A stretch of DNA of 64,000 nucleotides, taken from the NCBI GenBank assembly GCA_900770525.1, contig CAAHDT010000024.1, forward strand, positions 1 through 64,000, read 5' to 3'. A program made the position numbers and the translations under genes. The notes beneath the pieces were generated by a model. The model was not told the origin of the DNA, did no database searches, and worked only from the letters and a program-made list of their open reading frames with translations. The stretch comes from Candidatus Gastranaerophilales bacterium (lineage in GTDB: Bacteria > Cyanobacteriota > Vampirovibrionia > Gastranaerophilales > Gastranaerophilaceae). This document shows positions 51,302-60,001 of the stretch, in pieces. Each line of letters starts with the position of its first letter. Position 1 is the first letter of the stretch.

Positions 51302-53016
51302 TCTTCACTCCCATAAAGCAATTTATACTCTTTTGTTTTCTTAAATTCTGCAATCCATTTATCTTGTGGATTATTCTTAATTAAATATTCATATTTTTCC
51401 GAATTATTCTTAAAAACTTTTTGCACATCTTTTGAACGCTCTTTAAACTCAGTTTGAACAGAGGTTGAATTTTCTTCAAACATTTTTGTTTCTAAATATT
51501 TTGTTTCATCATTTGAGAGGTATGCTTTCACAGCATTTATTGTTTTCTTGTGTATTTTTCTTTGTTTTACAATTTTTTGTTTGTAGTCTTCAAAATCTTT
51601 TACCGTACCCAATAATTTCGCCATTGGATGAGTTTCGGTTACTCGCTCTGCCGTACAAAGATACTCGCCTTTTGTTGTGAACACCTTGATTTTTGTCAAA
51701 TCAAAAAGGTTGTATTTAATCATCACCTTGCTCTTGAACCCATAAAGTCGCTCGTCAAAATAGTCACAATTCAAGAACCTGATGCCGTTTCTTTGAATGG
51801 TCTTTACTTCAGTTGCAAGCATTAAATCGTCTAACTTGGATTCATCAATATTTTGTCGTTTTCGACTTTCAAAGACTTCTGCGATACTTTTATCTGGTGC
51901 ATTCGGACAAGGTTGAGAATTTTTGAATTTTAGCCACATATCAATCATTTTTATTGTTTCCTCAATCGTTGGAATATAGTCACAATGCCAAGCCTTATGC
52001 AGTTTTTCGTTCCTCATCAAGTACGCAGGCTTTTTGGAAATTTCAGAACCCATATAACTTGGCAATAATTTTTCAAAACCTTCTTGAAATTCCTTGAAAA
52101 ATCTCTCAATTACTTTTGCTCTTGCGTTATAAGGTCGAGCAAAAACTGTTTCAATTCCAAGTTTCGCATACAAACCATAGAAACCAAGTTCATTGAACCC
52201 TTTATTGTCGGTAAAATACTTTGCTCTAAACGCTCTGCCATTATCTTGATACACGATTTTTGGAATCATATCCAAATTTATTATGGAATTCCGGAGTGCA
52301 CTTGCGATGCATTGAGTATTCTCCTCGAGCATAATTTCATACCCAACAAGTGCTGTCGATTTCCAATCCAAAAATCCGACTAAAGTCGCACGACAAGGTT
52401 TGCCCGTAAATGGATTAATGACTTGAAAAGCTAACTTATGTCCATCTGCCACCAAAATATCTCCAACATCTAAAAGCGAAGCATCACGTTTTATATATGG
52501 GGCAACTTTATCAGATAGTGCCTTTTCGCCATCTCGAGCAAGTGTCCATTTGTCAAAGTTATTTGCTTTGTACCATTTTGCATAACGTCTAAAAGTTACG
52601 TCAGTTGGAATAAACGCTTGTCCTTGCTCTTTCAATTTGTACTTGGTGAGAGCAATGGCCTTGCCGATACAAATGCGATTCGGGTGCAGAAGCAAACTCA
52701 TAAAAATCTTCATTTCTTCTTCGGTCAAAGTTGAGCGAAACTCATTGACGGAAGCATATCTATACTGTGGAATGAGCCTTGTGTAATCGTCTGTGCCATT
52801 CAACATAGTTTTCCAGCGATGCAACGAACCTCGGCTAATTTTTCCTAGAATATTGAACAAATGACCTTTTTCAGAATTGTACATTTTGACAAAATCATAA
52901 TCAGCTTGGAGTTTTACGTTAGATTTTCGCCTAAATTCTTCCCATTGTTTGACAAGGTCTAACCTTGCAAGTGCAACCTTTTTGGCGTGTTCAGGTGTGT
53001 AAGTAATTTCTGCCAT
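51298..53016 (-). CDS. MuA-like DDE transposase
   Basis: This 572-residue transposase has a DDE core: ILVADGHKLAFQVIN (first Asp), KIVYQDNGRAFRAKYF (second Asp) and RAKVIERFFKEF (Glu), and a Mu C-terminal beta-barrel-like region afterwards. HTH-type end-binding domains occupy the first 180 residues. The start at 53016 (MAEITYTPEHAKK) has GAAAGGATG upstream; the longer frame is not needed. Codon usage and composition are visibly less AT-rich than in the flanking genes, which points to a different origin. Confidence 0.93.
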   Translation of the reverse strand: MAEITYTPEHAKKVALARLDLVKQWEEFRRKSNVKLQADYDFVKMYNSEKGHLFNILGKISRGSLHRWKTMLNGTDDYTRLIPQYRYASVNEFRSTLTEEEMKIFMSLLLHPNRICIGKAIALTKYKLKEQGQAFIPTDVTFRRYAKWYKANNFDKWTLARDGEKALSDKVAPYIKRDASLLDVGDILVADGHKLAFQVINPFTGKPCRATLVGFLDWKSTALVGYEIMLEENTQCIASALRNSIINLDMIPKIVYQDNGRAFRAKYFTDNKGFNELGFYGLYAKLGIETVFARPYNARAKVIERFFKEFQEGFEKLLPSYMGSEISKKPAYLMRNEKLHKAWHCDYIPTIEETIKMIDMWLKFKNSQPCPNAPDKSIAEVFESRKRQNIDESKLDDLMLATEVKTIQRNGIRFLNCDYFDERLYGFKSKVMIKYNLFDLTKIKVFTTKGEYLCTAERVTETHPMAKLLGTVKDFEDYKQKIVKQRKIHKKTINAVKAYLSNDETKYLETKMFEENSTSVQTEFKERSKDVQKVFKNNSEKYEYLIKNNPQDKWIAEFKKTKEYKLLYGSEE

Positions 53017-53018
53017 CT

Positions 53019-53252
53019 TTACATCCTTTCTATAAACCAAGTTGAGTTGCTGAAGTTGTTGAAGTTCCATTGCAAATCGAAGTAAAAATTCGACTCGATT
53101 CCATTGTCATTATTGAGTTTGTAATAGCTTTTGTTTAATTCCGTTTGACGATAACTTTCATAAGCGACTTGAATTTCTTTTGCAAATTTATTGCGAAATT
53201 CTGGGTAGGTGATTTTTAGTTTTTCGCCTGTACGTTTATTTTTGAGAATCAT
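53019..53252 (-). CDS. Small Mu-like accessory protein
   Basis: This 77-residue basic protein begins MILKNKRTGEKLKITYPEFR and has no recognised domain. GGAGG lies six bases before the ATG, inside the end of the upstream gene, which it overlaps by 17 bases; the transposase starts two bases after its stop. The tight coupling shows that it belongs to the transposition operon. Confidence 0.7.
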   Translation of the reverse strand: MILKNKRTGEKLKITYPEFRNKFAKEIQVAYESYRQTELNKSYYKLNNDNGIESNFYFDLQWNFNNFSNSTWFIERM

Positions 53253-53439
53253 AACAATCCTCCATTGGTGAAATTAAATCAAGCTCAATGTTATAGCGTT
53301 TGCCGTTTTTGTCTACGCAGGTTGCGTAATCTACAACAGCATCGGCAAATTTGTTTTTCCACGTGCAGATAATCAATCCTATTTCTTTCGATTTTGAATT
53401 AAAAATCTTTGTGCCATAAAGTGTGTAATCTTTGTCCAT
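53236..53439 (-). CDS. Small Mu-like accessory protein, first gene of the transposition operon
   Basis: This 67-residue protein starts MDKDYTLYGTKIFNSKSKEI and is predicted beta-rich. The ATG at 53439 is fixed by AAAGGAG eight bases upstream; an 18-codon longer frame lacks one. It heads the operon 53439-50073. An ACACAT/ATGTGT palindrome at 53523-53538 lies in its upstream region. The function is unknown. Confidence 0.65.
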   Translation of the reverse strand: MDKDYTLYGTKIFNSKSKEIGLIICTWKNKFADAVVDYATCVDKNGKRYNIELDLISPMEDCYDSQK

Positions 53440-53522
53440 AGCGGAACTCCTTTCATTACACACATTCATCACTTGCATCTCAAACAATTTCAAGTCTAAA
53501 TCCTAATCTCAGAGACATTTCG

Positions 53523-53538
53523 ACACATAGTCATGTGT
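53523..53538. promoter_or_regulatory. Palindrome upstream of the Mu-like operon
   Basis: ACACAT-AGTC-ATGTGT is a perfect 6+6 inverted repeat with a 4-base spacer, about 85 bases upstream of the first gene of the transposition operon and on the side facing the sce7726-like gene. It is a plausible repressor operator; no such repressor is identified. Confidence 0.45.
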
Positions 53539-53678
53539 AATACTCTATATACAGTGAATTTTGGAATATTTAAGTTATTAACATTTATCAAAATATAAGT
53601 TTTAAATCTTAATAATTTCCATGTTACAATTGACAGAATCATGTAACAATGCCATAATTTGTATGGGTATATGTGTAT

Positions 53679-54554
53679 ATGAGTGATTTAAATAACCTTA
53701 TATTAAATCGTGTTTTTACCAAAAACACTATAAAGTCATTTATAGAAGATCGGCCAGATCTTTGTTATTATGCTGTTGTTAAGCGTTATATAAATGATAT
53801 TACTGATAAAAATCATGGGCAAATTATTTCTGAAATATACCAAGAATTGGATAGTGCATATCGTAATGAATATTTTTATAAAAACACATTACTAAATAAA
53901 TTATTATTAGGTGTTCATAGCCCAACAACAACAACTGCTTTAATTGAAGTGCCTATTGATAAATCAAAAGCTGATTTTATAATGATTAATGGTAGAGCAA
54001 TGGTGTATGAAATTAAAACAGAATTAGATACATTTGAAAGATTAAGTTCTCAGTTAAAAAGCTACTATAAAGCATTTCCAAATGTCAATGTTGTTACAAG
54101 TGAAGACAATTTATCGTTGCTAGAAAAAAAATTAAAAAATACAGATGTTGGAATATATTTATTAACAAAAAGAAAAAACACTTTAAAATGTATAAAAACT
54201 CATAGTTCTAACTTTTCAAATTTGAATCATAAAACGATTTTTAAAATTTTGAGGAAACAAGAATTTATAAATATATTAAATACCGCAGTAGGAGAAATTC
54301 CGAAAGTTTCGGATTTTGATTTTTATAATGAATGTTATAAGCAGTTTTTAAAAATTGATATAATAGATGCTTATAATTTATTTACTAGAGAACTAAAGAA
54401 AAGAAACAAAATTAGTGTTAAATTAATAAAAAGTATTCCACCTGAATTAAGAGGTGTAATGTATTTTTCAAAATTTAAAGAAAAGGATTATGCTAAATTA
54501 AATAAATTTTTAGATGAAAAAATAGGAGAAAATTATGTACTTTCCTTATCTTAG
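53679..54554 (+). CDS. sce7726-family protein, PD-(D/E)xK nuclease-like
   Basis: This 291-residue protein has a nuclease-type core in the middle: KADFIMINGRAMVYEIKTEL gives the Asp (about residue 99) and the E-x-K pair (about 111-113) of PD-(D/E)xK enzymes. The surrounding helical segments (AVVKRYINDI, NEYFYKNTLLNKLLLGVHSP) resemble what I remember of sce7726-family proteins, which occur next to sce7725-family proteins. ATG 53679 is preferred over the GTG at 53673; the ribosome-binding site is weak. It overlaps the next gene by 20 bases. Very AT-rich. Confidence 0.75.
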   Translation: MSDLNNLILNRVFTKNTIKSFIEDRPDLCYYAVVKRYINDITDKNHGQIISEIYQELDSAYRNEYFYKNTLLNKLLLGVHSPTTTTALIEVPIDKSKADFIMINGRAMVYEIKTELDTFERLSSQLKSYYKAFPNVNVVTSEDNLSLLEKKLKNTDVGIYLLTKRKNTLKCIKTHSSNFSNLNHKTIFKILRKQEFINILNTAVGEIPKVSDFDFYNECYKQFLKIDIIDAYNLFTRELKKRNKISVKLIKSIPPELRGVMYFSKFKEKDYAKLNKFLDEKIGENYVLSLS

Positions 54555-55416
54555 AGGCAGACAGTTTGAATTAGTGGCATTAAGGGAATTATTAGAATTA
54601 GATTTGATTTCTGAAAAAATTGTTCCTGTAGTTGAACCCGTTAAAGAAACTCCATCGTTGTTAAAAACATTGCAAACTTATACTAAAAATAATAGAAATA
54701 TTTTATTTATTCAAAATCCAAAAGTTGGTAGTTTTGATGGTACAGAAGAAGAATTTGTTAAAAAATCTCCAAATATTATAAATACATATTTTTTAAATAA
54801 TAAAACAGTTAAGAACGTACCCAATAAGGATAATCAAGCTATTATATTAGATTCTCCAGACGATTTGGATGCATATTCAAATAAATTTGTAAATAATGAC
54901 AATAATAAATTTATATTAATTGCTCCATATAAAGAATTGGAAAGAGAAATTGAAAATAATAGAGTATTATTCGCTAATCATTTTAATTTAAAAGATAAAA
55001 ACGCTGACTATAGTTATGAACCAGATGAATTTTTCTCAAGTGATCATTTGTACTATAAAAAAGAAGGATATATTGGATTTTCTGATTATTCAATAATTGG
55101 AGACAAATATACAGAAGGTGGATTTGCTCCATATGCAGTAGTAATTCATATTGTTTATATTGATGATAAAAAACGATTACGAGTTCACCATTTTGTTTCT
55201 AATTCAAACGATGATTATTTTGATACTCCAAATAAATTGAAAGAAGCATTGACAAAATTAGTTAACTGGAATAAAAAATACAAATACAAAACCTATGGTA
55301 TTAAACAATTCGAAAATATGTATGAAAGTGGTAAATACCCAGGATTGGGTTCTATAAAGAAATATGCACTAATGCATCATGTTGAATTAATAAATCATTA
55401 TCTTTTAGGAGAATAA
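54535..55416 (+). CDS. sce7725-family (beta-protein-like) protein
   Basis: This 293-residue protein starts MYFPYLRGRQFELVALRELL, the typical opening of sce7725-family proteins as I remember them, followed by IVPVVEPVKETPSLLKTL and a mixed alpha/beta body with GYIGFSDYSIIGDKYTEGGF near residue 180-200. The fold resembles a TIM-barrel-like phage T4 beta-protein family. The activity is not established to my knowledge. The ribosome-binding site AGGAG lies within the end of the sce7726-like gene, so the two are translationally coupled. Confidence 0.75.
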   Translation: MYFPYLRGRQFELVALRELLELDLISEKIVPVVEPVKETPSLLKTLQTYTKNNRNILFIQNPKVGSFDGTEEEFVKKSPNIINTYFLNNKTVKNVPNKDNQAIILDSPDDLDAYSNKFVNNDNNKFILIAPYKELEREIENNRVLFANHFNLKDKNADYSYEPDEFFSSDHLYYKKEGYIGFSDYSIIGDKYTEGGFAPYAVVIHIVYIDDKKRLRVHHFVSNSNDDYFDTPNKLKEALTKLVNWNKKYKYKTYGIKQFENMYESGKYPGLGSIKKYALMHHVELINHYLLGE

Positions 55417-55421
55417 AAACG

Positions 55422-56537
55422 ATGATTTTTTGTAAAGACTGCTTTATTGATTCTGAAGTCCAAGATATAATTGAAGGTCTAGGACAAATTGGAGACTGTC
55501 CCATATGTGGAAGTCATAAAACTTATATTTATGATACAGAAAAGAATAATGATTTAGTAGAATTATTTGAATCCTTAATTGAAATTTATACACCATCATC
55601 AATCTTGTTACCTTCTTTCCCCAAAAAAGATGTTCAATTATTAAAAGACGAAATAAAACAAAATTGGAATATTTTTAATCAAGAAATATCTAGTGCAAAT
55701 ATATACGATATTTTAAGATTTACTTGTTCCGAATTATATTCTACAAATTATAAGTTATTTGATGAACCTATTGCAATAAAAGAATTACAAAACAAAACAT
55801 ATATTAATAATAATTGTATAATTAAAAATAACACATGGGATTATTTTGTGAATTGTATAAAGCATGAAAATCGTTTTCATATTGATTGTATAGAACCTAA
55901 AATATTTGACGAGTTTTTTAACTTATCTAAAACTTATTATAAAAAAGGACAAATTTTTTATAGAGCAAGAATTGCTCTTTCAAATGATCATGGATATGAT
56001 AAAGAAGATATGTCAGCACCCCCAAAGGAAAGTATAGGAAATGGAAGAGCTAACCCAGAAGGAATAAGGTGCCTATATCTAGCAAGTGATATTGATACTG
56101 CTATACATGAAGTCAGAGCTCATATTTTTGATTTAGTTTCTATAGGTAAATTCGTTTTAAAAAAAGATATTACCTTAGTAAATTTAAGACGTATAAGTAA
56201 TATAAGTCCTTTTGTAGTAAATGACTTAACTCGATATGCTATAAACAAGTCTGTTCTTACAAAAATAAATAATGAAATTGCTAAATCAGTAAGTCGAAAT
56301 GATTCAATGCTCGCATACTTACCAACACAATATATATGTGGTTATATAAAATCTATAATTGATAAGGAAAGTAACACAAAATTATATGATGGAATTGAAT
56401 ACAGCAGTACAACTGCACCATCTGGATATAATTTGGCCATATTTAATCCAGAATTATTTGTTTGCGAAAGTGTCGCTAATTATAAAATTGAATCAATTGA
56501 TTATAATACAAAACAACAATCAAAGTTTTTAGATTAA
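55422..56537 (+). CDS. Zinc-ribbon / HEPN-like / RES-domain protein (putative NAD-degrading toxin)
   Basis: This 371-residue protein opens with a zinc ribbon (C4, C7, C26, C29), then a helical HEPN/RES-N-terminal-like domain (about 45-165), then a RES domain with FYRARIALSNDHGYDKEDMS (Arg about 180) and RCLYLASDIDTAIHEVRAHI (Glu about 230), the usual Arg/Glu pair. RES toxins degrade NAD+ in toxin-antitoxin pairs; here the usual Xre antitoxin is replaced by two upstream genes. AGGAG precedes the ATG, five bases after the sce7725-like stop. Confidence 0.85.
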   Translation: MIFCKDCFIDSEVQDIIEGLGQIGDCPICGSHKTYIYDTEKNNDLVELFESLIEIYTPSSILLPSFPKKDVQLLKDEIKQNWNIFNQEISSANIYDILRFTCSELYSTNYKLFDEPIAIKELQNKTYINNNCIIKNNTWDYFVNCIKHENRFHIDCIEPKIFDEFFNLSKTYYKKGQIFYRARIALSNDHGYDKEDMSAPPKESIGNGRANPEGIRCLYLASDIDTAIHEVRAHIFDLVSIGKFVLKKDITLVNLRRISNISPFVVNDLTRYAINKSVLTKINNEIAKSVSRNDSMLAYLPTQYICGYIKSIIDKESNTKLYDGIEYSSTTAPSGYNLAIFNPELFVCESVANYKIESIDYNTKQQSKFLD

Positions 56538-56563
56538 ATCTAATTCAAATATTGGCTGAAATT

Positions 56564-57116
56564 TTATATTTGCCACCAACGTTTATTGTTTTGCATGGTT
56601 AAATATGTTTCCAATAATACTTTTAATTTTTTGTACGTTGGTAAAATATTATTAATTTTAGAATGCTTAAGATTATCATTAGCAAATTTTATATCTTCTT
56701 TGTACTCAGTGCAGTTACGATTATTCTTATATTTTTCTTCAATTTTTTCAAAATAACTCAAGCACTCATTATTTGTTTTTAAGCAATCTATAAAATATTT
56801 GGCGAGCATATATATTTGAACAACTAGCTCACGTTCAAAACAATCTGATATTTTACCAATTTTAGAAGTATTTGCATAAATAATCAGAATCAAGAGGCTA
56901 GCTCAAAAATAATGGCGTTTCATCATCTGTAATACAATTATCAAATGTATCTGTACATAATCTATTTAGGCATTTTAATTCTGTTGTAATAGCTTGAATA
57001 CAAGATTTTGAATCAAGATATTCTTTAAGAATTACAATACAAAAACTTGACAAAATACCAATTACAGCTCCAATTAAACCAGAAAACAAATAATTTAAAT
57101 CAATATTTAAAGACAT
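56564..57116 (-). pseudogene. Decayed single-pass membrane protein
   Basis: The N-terminal part (57116-56901) encodes a membrane helix LFSGLIGAVIGILSSFCIVI then LDSKSCIQAITTELKCLNRL and stops at a TAG (56898-56900). The same frame continues as PLDSDYLCKYF, and after a one-base shift resumes as NTSKIGKISDCFERELVVQI and on to 56564. Together these read as one protein of about 183 codons with a membrane anchor and helical tail. One nonsense codon and one frameshift explain the break. Such proteins are common passengers of defence islands; no function is known. Confidence 0.7.
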
Positions 57117-57128
57117 GTTTTACTCCAA

Positions 57129-58283
57129 TTATTTTAATTCATACAAAGGGTTATCATCCCATATTCTTTTGAAATTTTCAACATCTTTCACACTTATATT
57201 AAGTATATCAGCAGCGGTATCCAAATTTATTATATTTTTATCTACGGCTTTTTTTACTAATTCTGCCAGTCTTCCGCTCGCATAAAATTGATTGGATAAG
57301 GCTCTTAATTCTCTACTATTTGTATCTAATACGGAATTTAACTCTTTTGTTCTGTCAATTTTTACTTTATATTTTCTCATATATGAAATATTGAAAAATT
57401 TCCATACATCAAAATTTATATCATTTTCTTTGACATATTCAGATAGCCTATAAAGAACAACTTGGTAACTAACTCTAAATATTTGTTTAACACGAATTAC
57501 TCTATCCACAAAATCATTATTAGCAGATGAATTCCACACTTTGATAAAATCTTCCTGAGGCATCAAAAAGTGTGAAGCAAATTGATTTGCTTCCTTTTCT
57601 TCTGTTTTATCTTCGGATGTTAAATTGTTTTGTACCGAATTAAAATGCAATAATATATGTCCTAATTCATGTGCAATACTAAAAATCCTTCGTTCCACAG
57701 AAATTCGATCCCAAGTGTTTACAACAATAACTTTTCCTTGATTTATATCTTCCAAAGATAAACCAAAGAAACTATCAGAGTTAAATTGTTTAGCTAATAT
57801 TTTAATCCCAGCTCTAAATTCAATTAAATTACAAATATCTTTAACTGTTTCTTGTGTTTGCAATCCAAAAGCTTCTCTTGCGATTTTTGCCATTTGTATA
57901 GGGTTAGTTGTTTCTGTCTCAAGATATTTTAATTTGTATTTATATTCATCTGTTAAATTCAAATCTGAAATTAATTTATTATATTTTTTTAACCAAGCAT
58001 CAACTTCATAAATAATTTCTTCACGTTTACGAATGTTCTTTTTTTCTAATGCCCTAAATCTTACTTTTAAAATTTGTGATTGGTATTTTTGGAAAAATTC
58101 TCCAATATCAATTTGATAAACTTCAGCAATCTTTGTTAAAGAATTAATACTTGGTTCAGATTTTCCACTTTCCATATTTCTATAAGCAAGTAATGAAATA
58201 CCTGCTTTTTCTGCTAGAGCTTCTTGTGTGAACTTTTTTGCTACACGCAATTTTATAAGATTTTGTGCAACATTATCTGACAT
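57129..58283 (-). CDS. XRE regulator fused to ImmA/IrrE-type metallopeptidase
   Basis: This 384-residue protein has an N-terminal HTH (residues about 6-62: NLIKLRVAKKFTQEALAEKA, LLAYRNMESGKSEPSINSLT) and an ImmA/IrrE peptidase domain with SIAHELGHILLHF (HExxH, about 204-208) and a downstream EKEANQFASHFLMP that supplies the third ligand. Such proteins act as stress-sensing repressors or as protease regulators of mobile elements and toxin-antitoxin pairs. It is divergent from the small gene at 58453 and lies 12 bases upstream of the decayed membrane gene. Confidence 0.9.
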   Translation of the reverse strand: MSDNVAQNLIKLRVAKKFTQEALAEKAGISLLAYRNMESGKSEPSINSLTKIAEVYQIDIGEFFQKYQSQILKVRFRALEKKNIRKREEIIYEVDAWLKKYNKLISDLNLTDEYKYKLKYLETETTNPIQMAKIAREAFGLQTQETVKDICNLIEFRAGIKILAKQFNSDSFFGLSLEDINQGKVIVVNTWDRISVERRIFSIAHELGHILLHFNSVQNNLTSEDKTEEKEANQFASHFLMPQEDFIKVWNSSANNDFVDRVIRVKQIFRVSYQVVLYRLSEYVKENDINFDVWKFFNISYMRKYKVKIDRTKELNSVLDTNSRELRALSNQFYASGRLAELVKKAVDKNIINLDTAADILNISVKDVENFKRIWDDNPLYELK

Positions 58284-58452
58284 CTTTTCTCCTTACAGTA
58301 TCAATATCATATAAAAATAAAAATTTTTCAATAAGTTAACAATTATTAATGTAACAAAATATTAAAAAAGAAATGTAACTGTACTTACAATAATAACATA
58401 TTTTGATATAATTATAAGTGCAAGAGAGAGCAAGCATGCTCTGGGAGGAATA

Positions 58453-58608
58453 ATGAACTCACAATTTTATATTATAACAGAAAATACTCCAGGTTATAAG
58501 GTCGATATAACCAGCTATTTATGGCAATGGATACAAGAACGAAAGGAAACCTATAATAATGAGAAGATTCATTATCGAGGAAAACGGTATTTTATATATA
58601 GTTACTAA
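58453..58608 (+). CDS. 51-residue hypothetical protein
   Basis: A short frame (MNSQFYIITENTPGYKVDIT then SYLWQWIQERKETYNNEKIH and a basic tail) follows the ribosome-binding site GGGAGG with five-base spacing. Upstream are a TATAAT with TG extension (near 58417) and a small hairpin AGAGC/GCTCT just before the ribosome-binding site. It is divergent from the XRE-ImmA gene and could be its target. A further 17-codon frame at about 58637 is too short to call. A terminator follows at 58716. Confidence 0.6.
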   Translation: MNSQFYIITENTPGYKVDITSYLWQWIQERKETYNNEKIHYRGKRYFIYSY

Positions 58609-58715
58609 TTACCGTAAAATCAATGGGGTTATCCAAATGTCAAATGGAAAATTTTGGAAATTCCCATTAAAAAGAAAAGGCACCAAATAAGGCACCTTAA
58701 ATTTGCTTAATTTAG

Positions 58716-58740
58716 CGGAGAACTAAAGTTCTCCGTTTTC
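58716..58740 (+). terminator. Rho-independent terminator
   Basis: CGGAGAAC-TAAA-GTTCTCCG followed by TTTTCTTT is a stable GC-containing hairpin with a U-tract, ending transcription of the small gene at 58453. The remainder of 58741-58920 shows nothing beyond AT-rich sequence. Confidence 0.85.
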
Positions 58741-58920
58741 TTTAACGGAATAAAATCGCAAAACTTTAATTCCGTTTAATGTATTTTAACATATTTCAAA
58801 GAAATATTCAATCTTTAGGATGAGAAATTTTGCAAATCTGTAATATTTATTACTTGAAAAATTCATTATAATAGTATTTACGTTCATATTCAATTTTATT
58901 AACAAGAATATTTAGAAGTG

Positions 58921-59346
58921 CTATATTTCTCCATTCCAACCTAAAATATCTTTATTTATTGTGTTTATAAAATCTGGTGAAAAGGTTGGTTCGGGTTTTG
59001 ATTTTGCAGCAATATTATTTATTGGTGTTGCGTTATCTTTTTCAAATTTATTTATTATTTTAAGAACTTCTCCTAACGCACAAACTGTATGTTTATTTAG
59101 TCCTCGATTATTGTCTAAATCATCAATCATTTTTTTGGATAATTTTGCGCCAAGTGAATAAAATTCTCCAGAAAACTGTTTTGGGAAATCCTTTATTCTA
59201 ACTGGATTACTTTTCCAATTATACTTTTTAATCCAATTAAAAACTGTTCTGCGTGAAATATTTAATTCTTCGGCAATTTTATCTGCATTTAAATTTTCGA
59301 TGCAATATAATTGTTCTGCTGATTTAAGTAAATGTAATTTATTCAT
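58921..59346 (-). CDS. Phage-type HTH protein (DUF1804 / terminase-small-subunit-like)
   Basis: This 141-residue protein has a homeodomain-like HTH (LNADKIAEELNISRRTVFNW then IKKYNWKSNPVRIKDFPKQF, residues about 18-57) and a helical rest. The motif set resembles DUF1804/small terminase proteins of Mu-like phages. GGAAATCC/AAAAGGA-like sequence lies before the ATG. It is on the same strand as the transposition operon and could mark the other side of a Mu-like element interrupted by the RES and XRE-ImmA genes. Confidence 0.7.
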   Translation of the reverse strand: MNKLHLLKSAEQLYCIENLNADKIAEELNISRRTVFNWIKKYNWKSNPVRIKDFPKQFSGEFYSLGAKLSKKMIDDLDNNRGLNKHTVCALGEVLKIINKFEKDNATPINNIAAKSKPEPTFSPDFINTINKDILGWNGEI

Positions 59347-59710
59347 GGAAATCCTTTTTTATAAATTAGTGCAATGACATTAATGTCTCATGTTTTAGTG
59401 GAAGTCAAGTGTTTGCATCTCAATCTCAGTGATAATTTTAGACATCCTATTATACAATAGAAAATTTTACTTGCACAAGTTGGACATGCCCATGAGCTAA
59501 ATATACTCCTAATCTTCGGCATTCAATTTAAAATTAGGTAGAAAAATAGTGTAAATTTTGGGTAAAAAGTGCAGATAAAAGCCTAATAGTGCAAGTGCAT
59601 CTCTAATTTCTATAATCGCCTCAAATAGCCACGTTGTTTGAATACTTGCGAATAAATCCCCATCTCTTACTTGCACTTTAATTACAATGGAATCCCTGCT
59701 TTAGACAGAT
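59347..59710. other. Non-coding stretch with repeated TTGCAC motifs (possible element end)
   Basis: No gene is seen. The stretch contains GACATTAATGTC, a perfect 12-bp palindrome at 59376-59387 upstream of the phage-type HTH gene, and several ACTTGCAC/GTGCAAGT motifs (about 59471, 59600, 59661) that recur in both orientations. Repeated end motifs are typical of transposase-binding regions, so this may be a terminus of the Mu-like element; a partner end at the left was not found. Confidence 0.35.
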
Positions 59711-59746
59711 ATTAAAAAAGACTCCTTAAAAGGAGTCTTTTTTAAT
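59711..59746. terminator. Bidirectional terminator after tRNA-Ile
   Basis: A perfect 14-bp stem (AAAAAAGACTCCTT/AAGGAGTCTTTTTT, 59714-59727/59730-59743) with A- and T-runs on the outside ends tRNA transcription on the minus strand and can also stop plus-strand readthrough. Confidence 0.9.
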
Positions 59747-59747
59747 A

Positions 59748-59821
<74 letters not shown>

Positions 59822-60001
59822 TCACTTTTCTTCCATTCCCTTCGGGAACTTCCGCATGAATAAATGTACTATAAACATTTTTTAAAATCAAGTACTTTAT
59901 TTTATTTATTTGTAAATATATATTTTTACTTATCTAAAAAACAAGCAAGCACATGTTTAATTACCAAATCTTCTACAATCCATAGAAAACTTATTAAGCA
60001 C

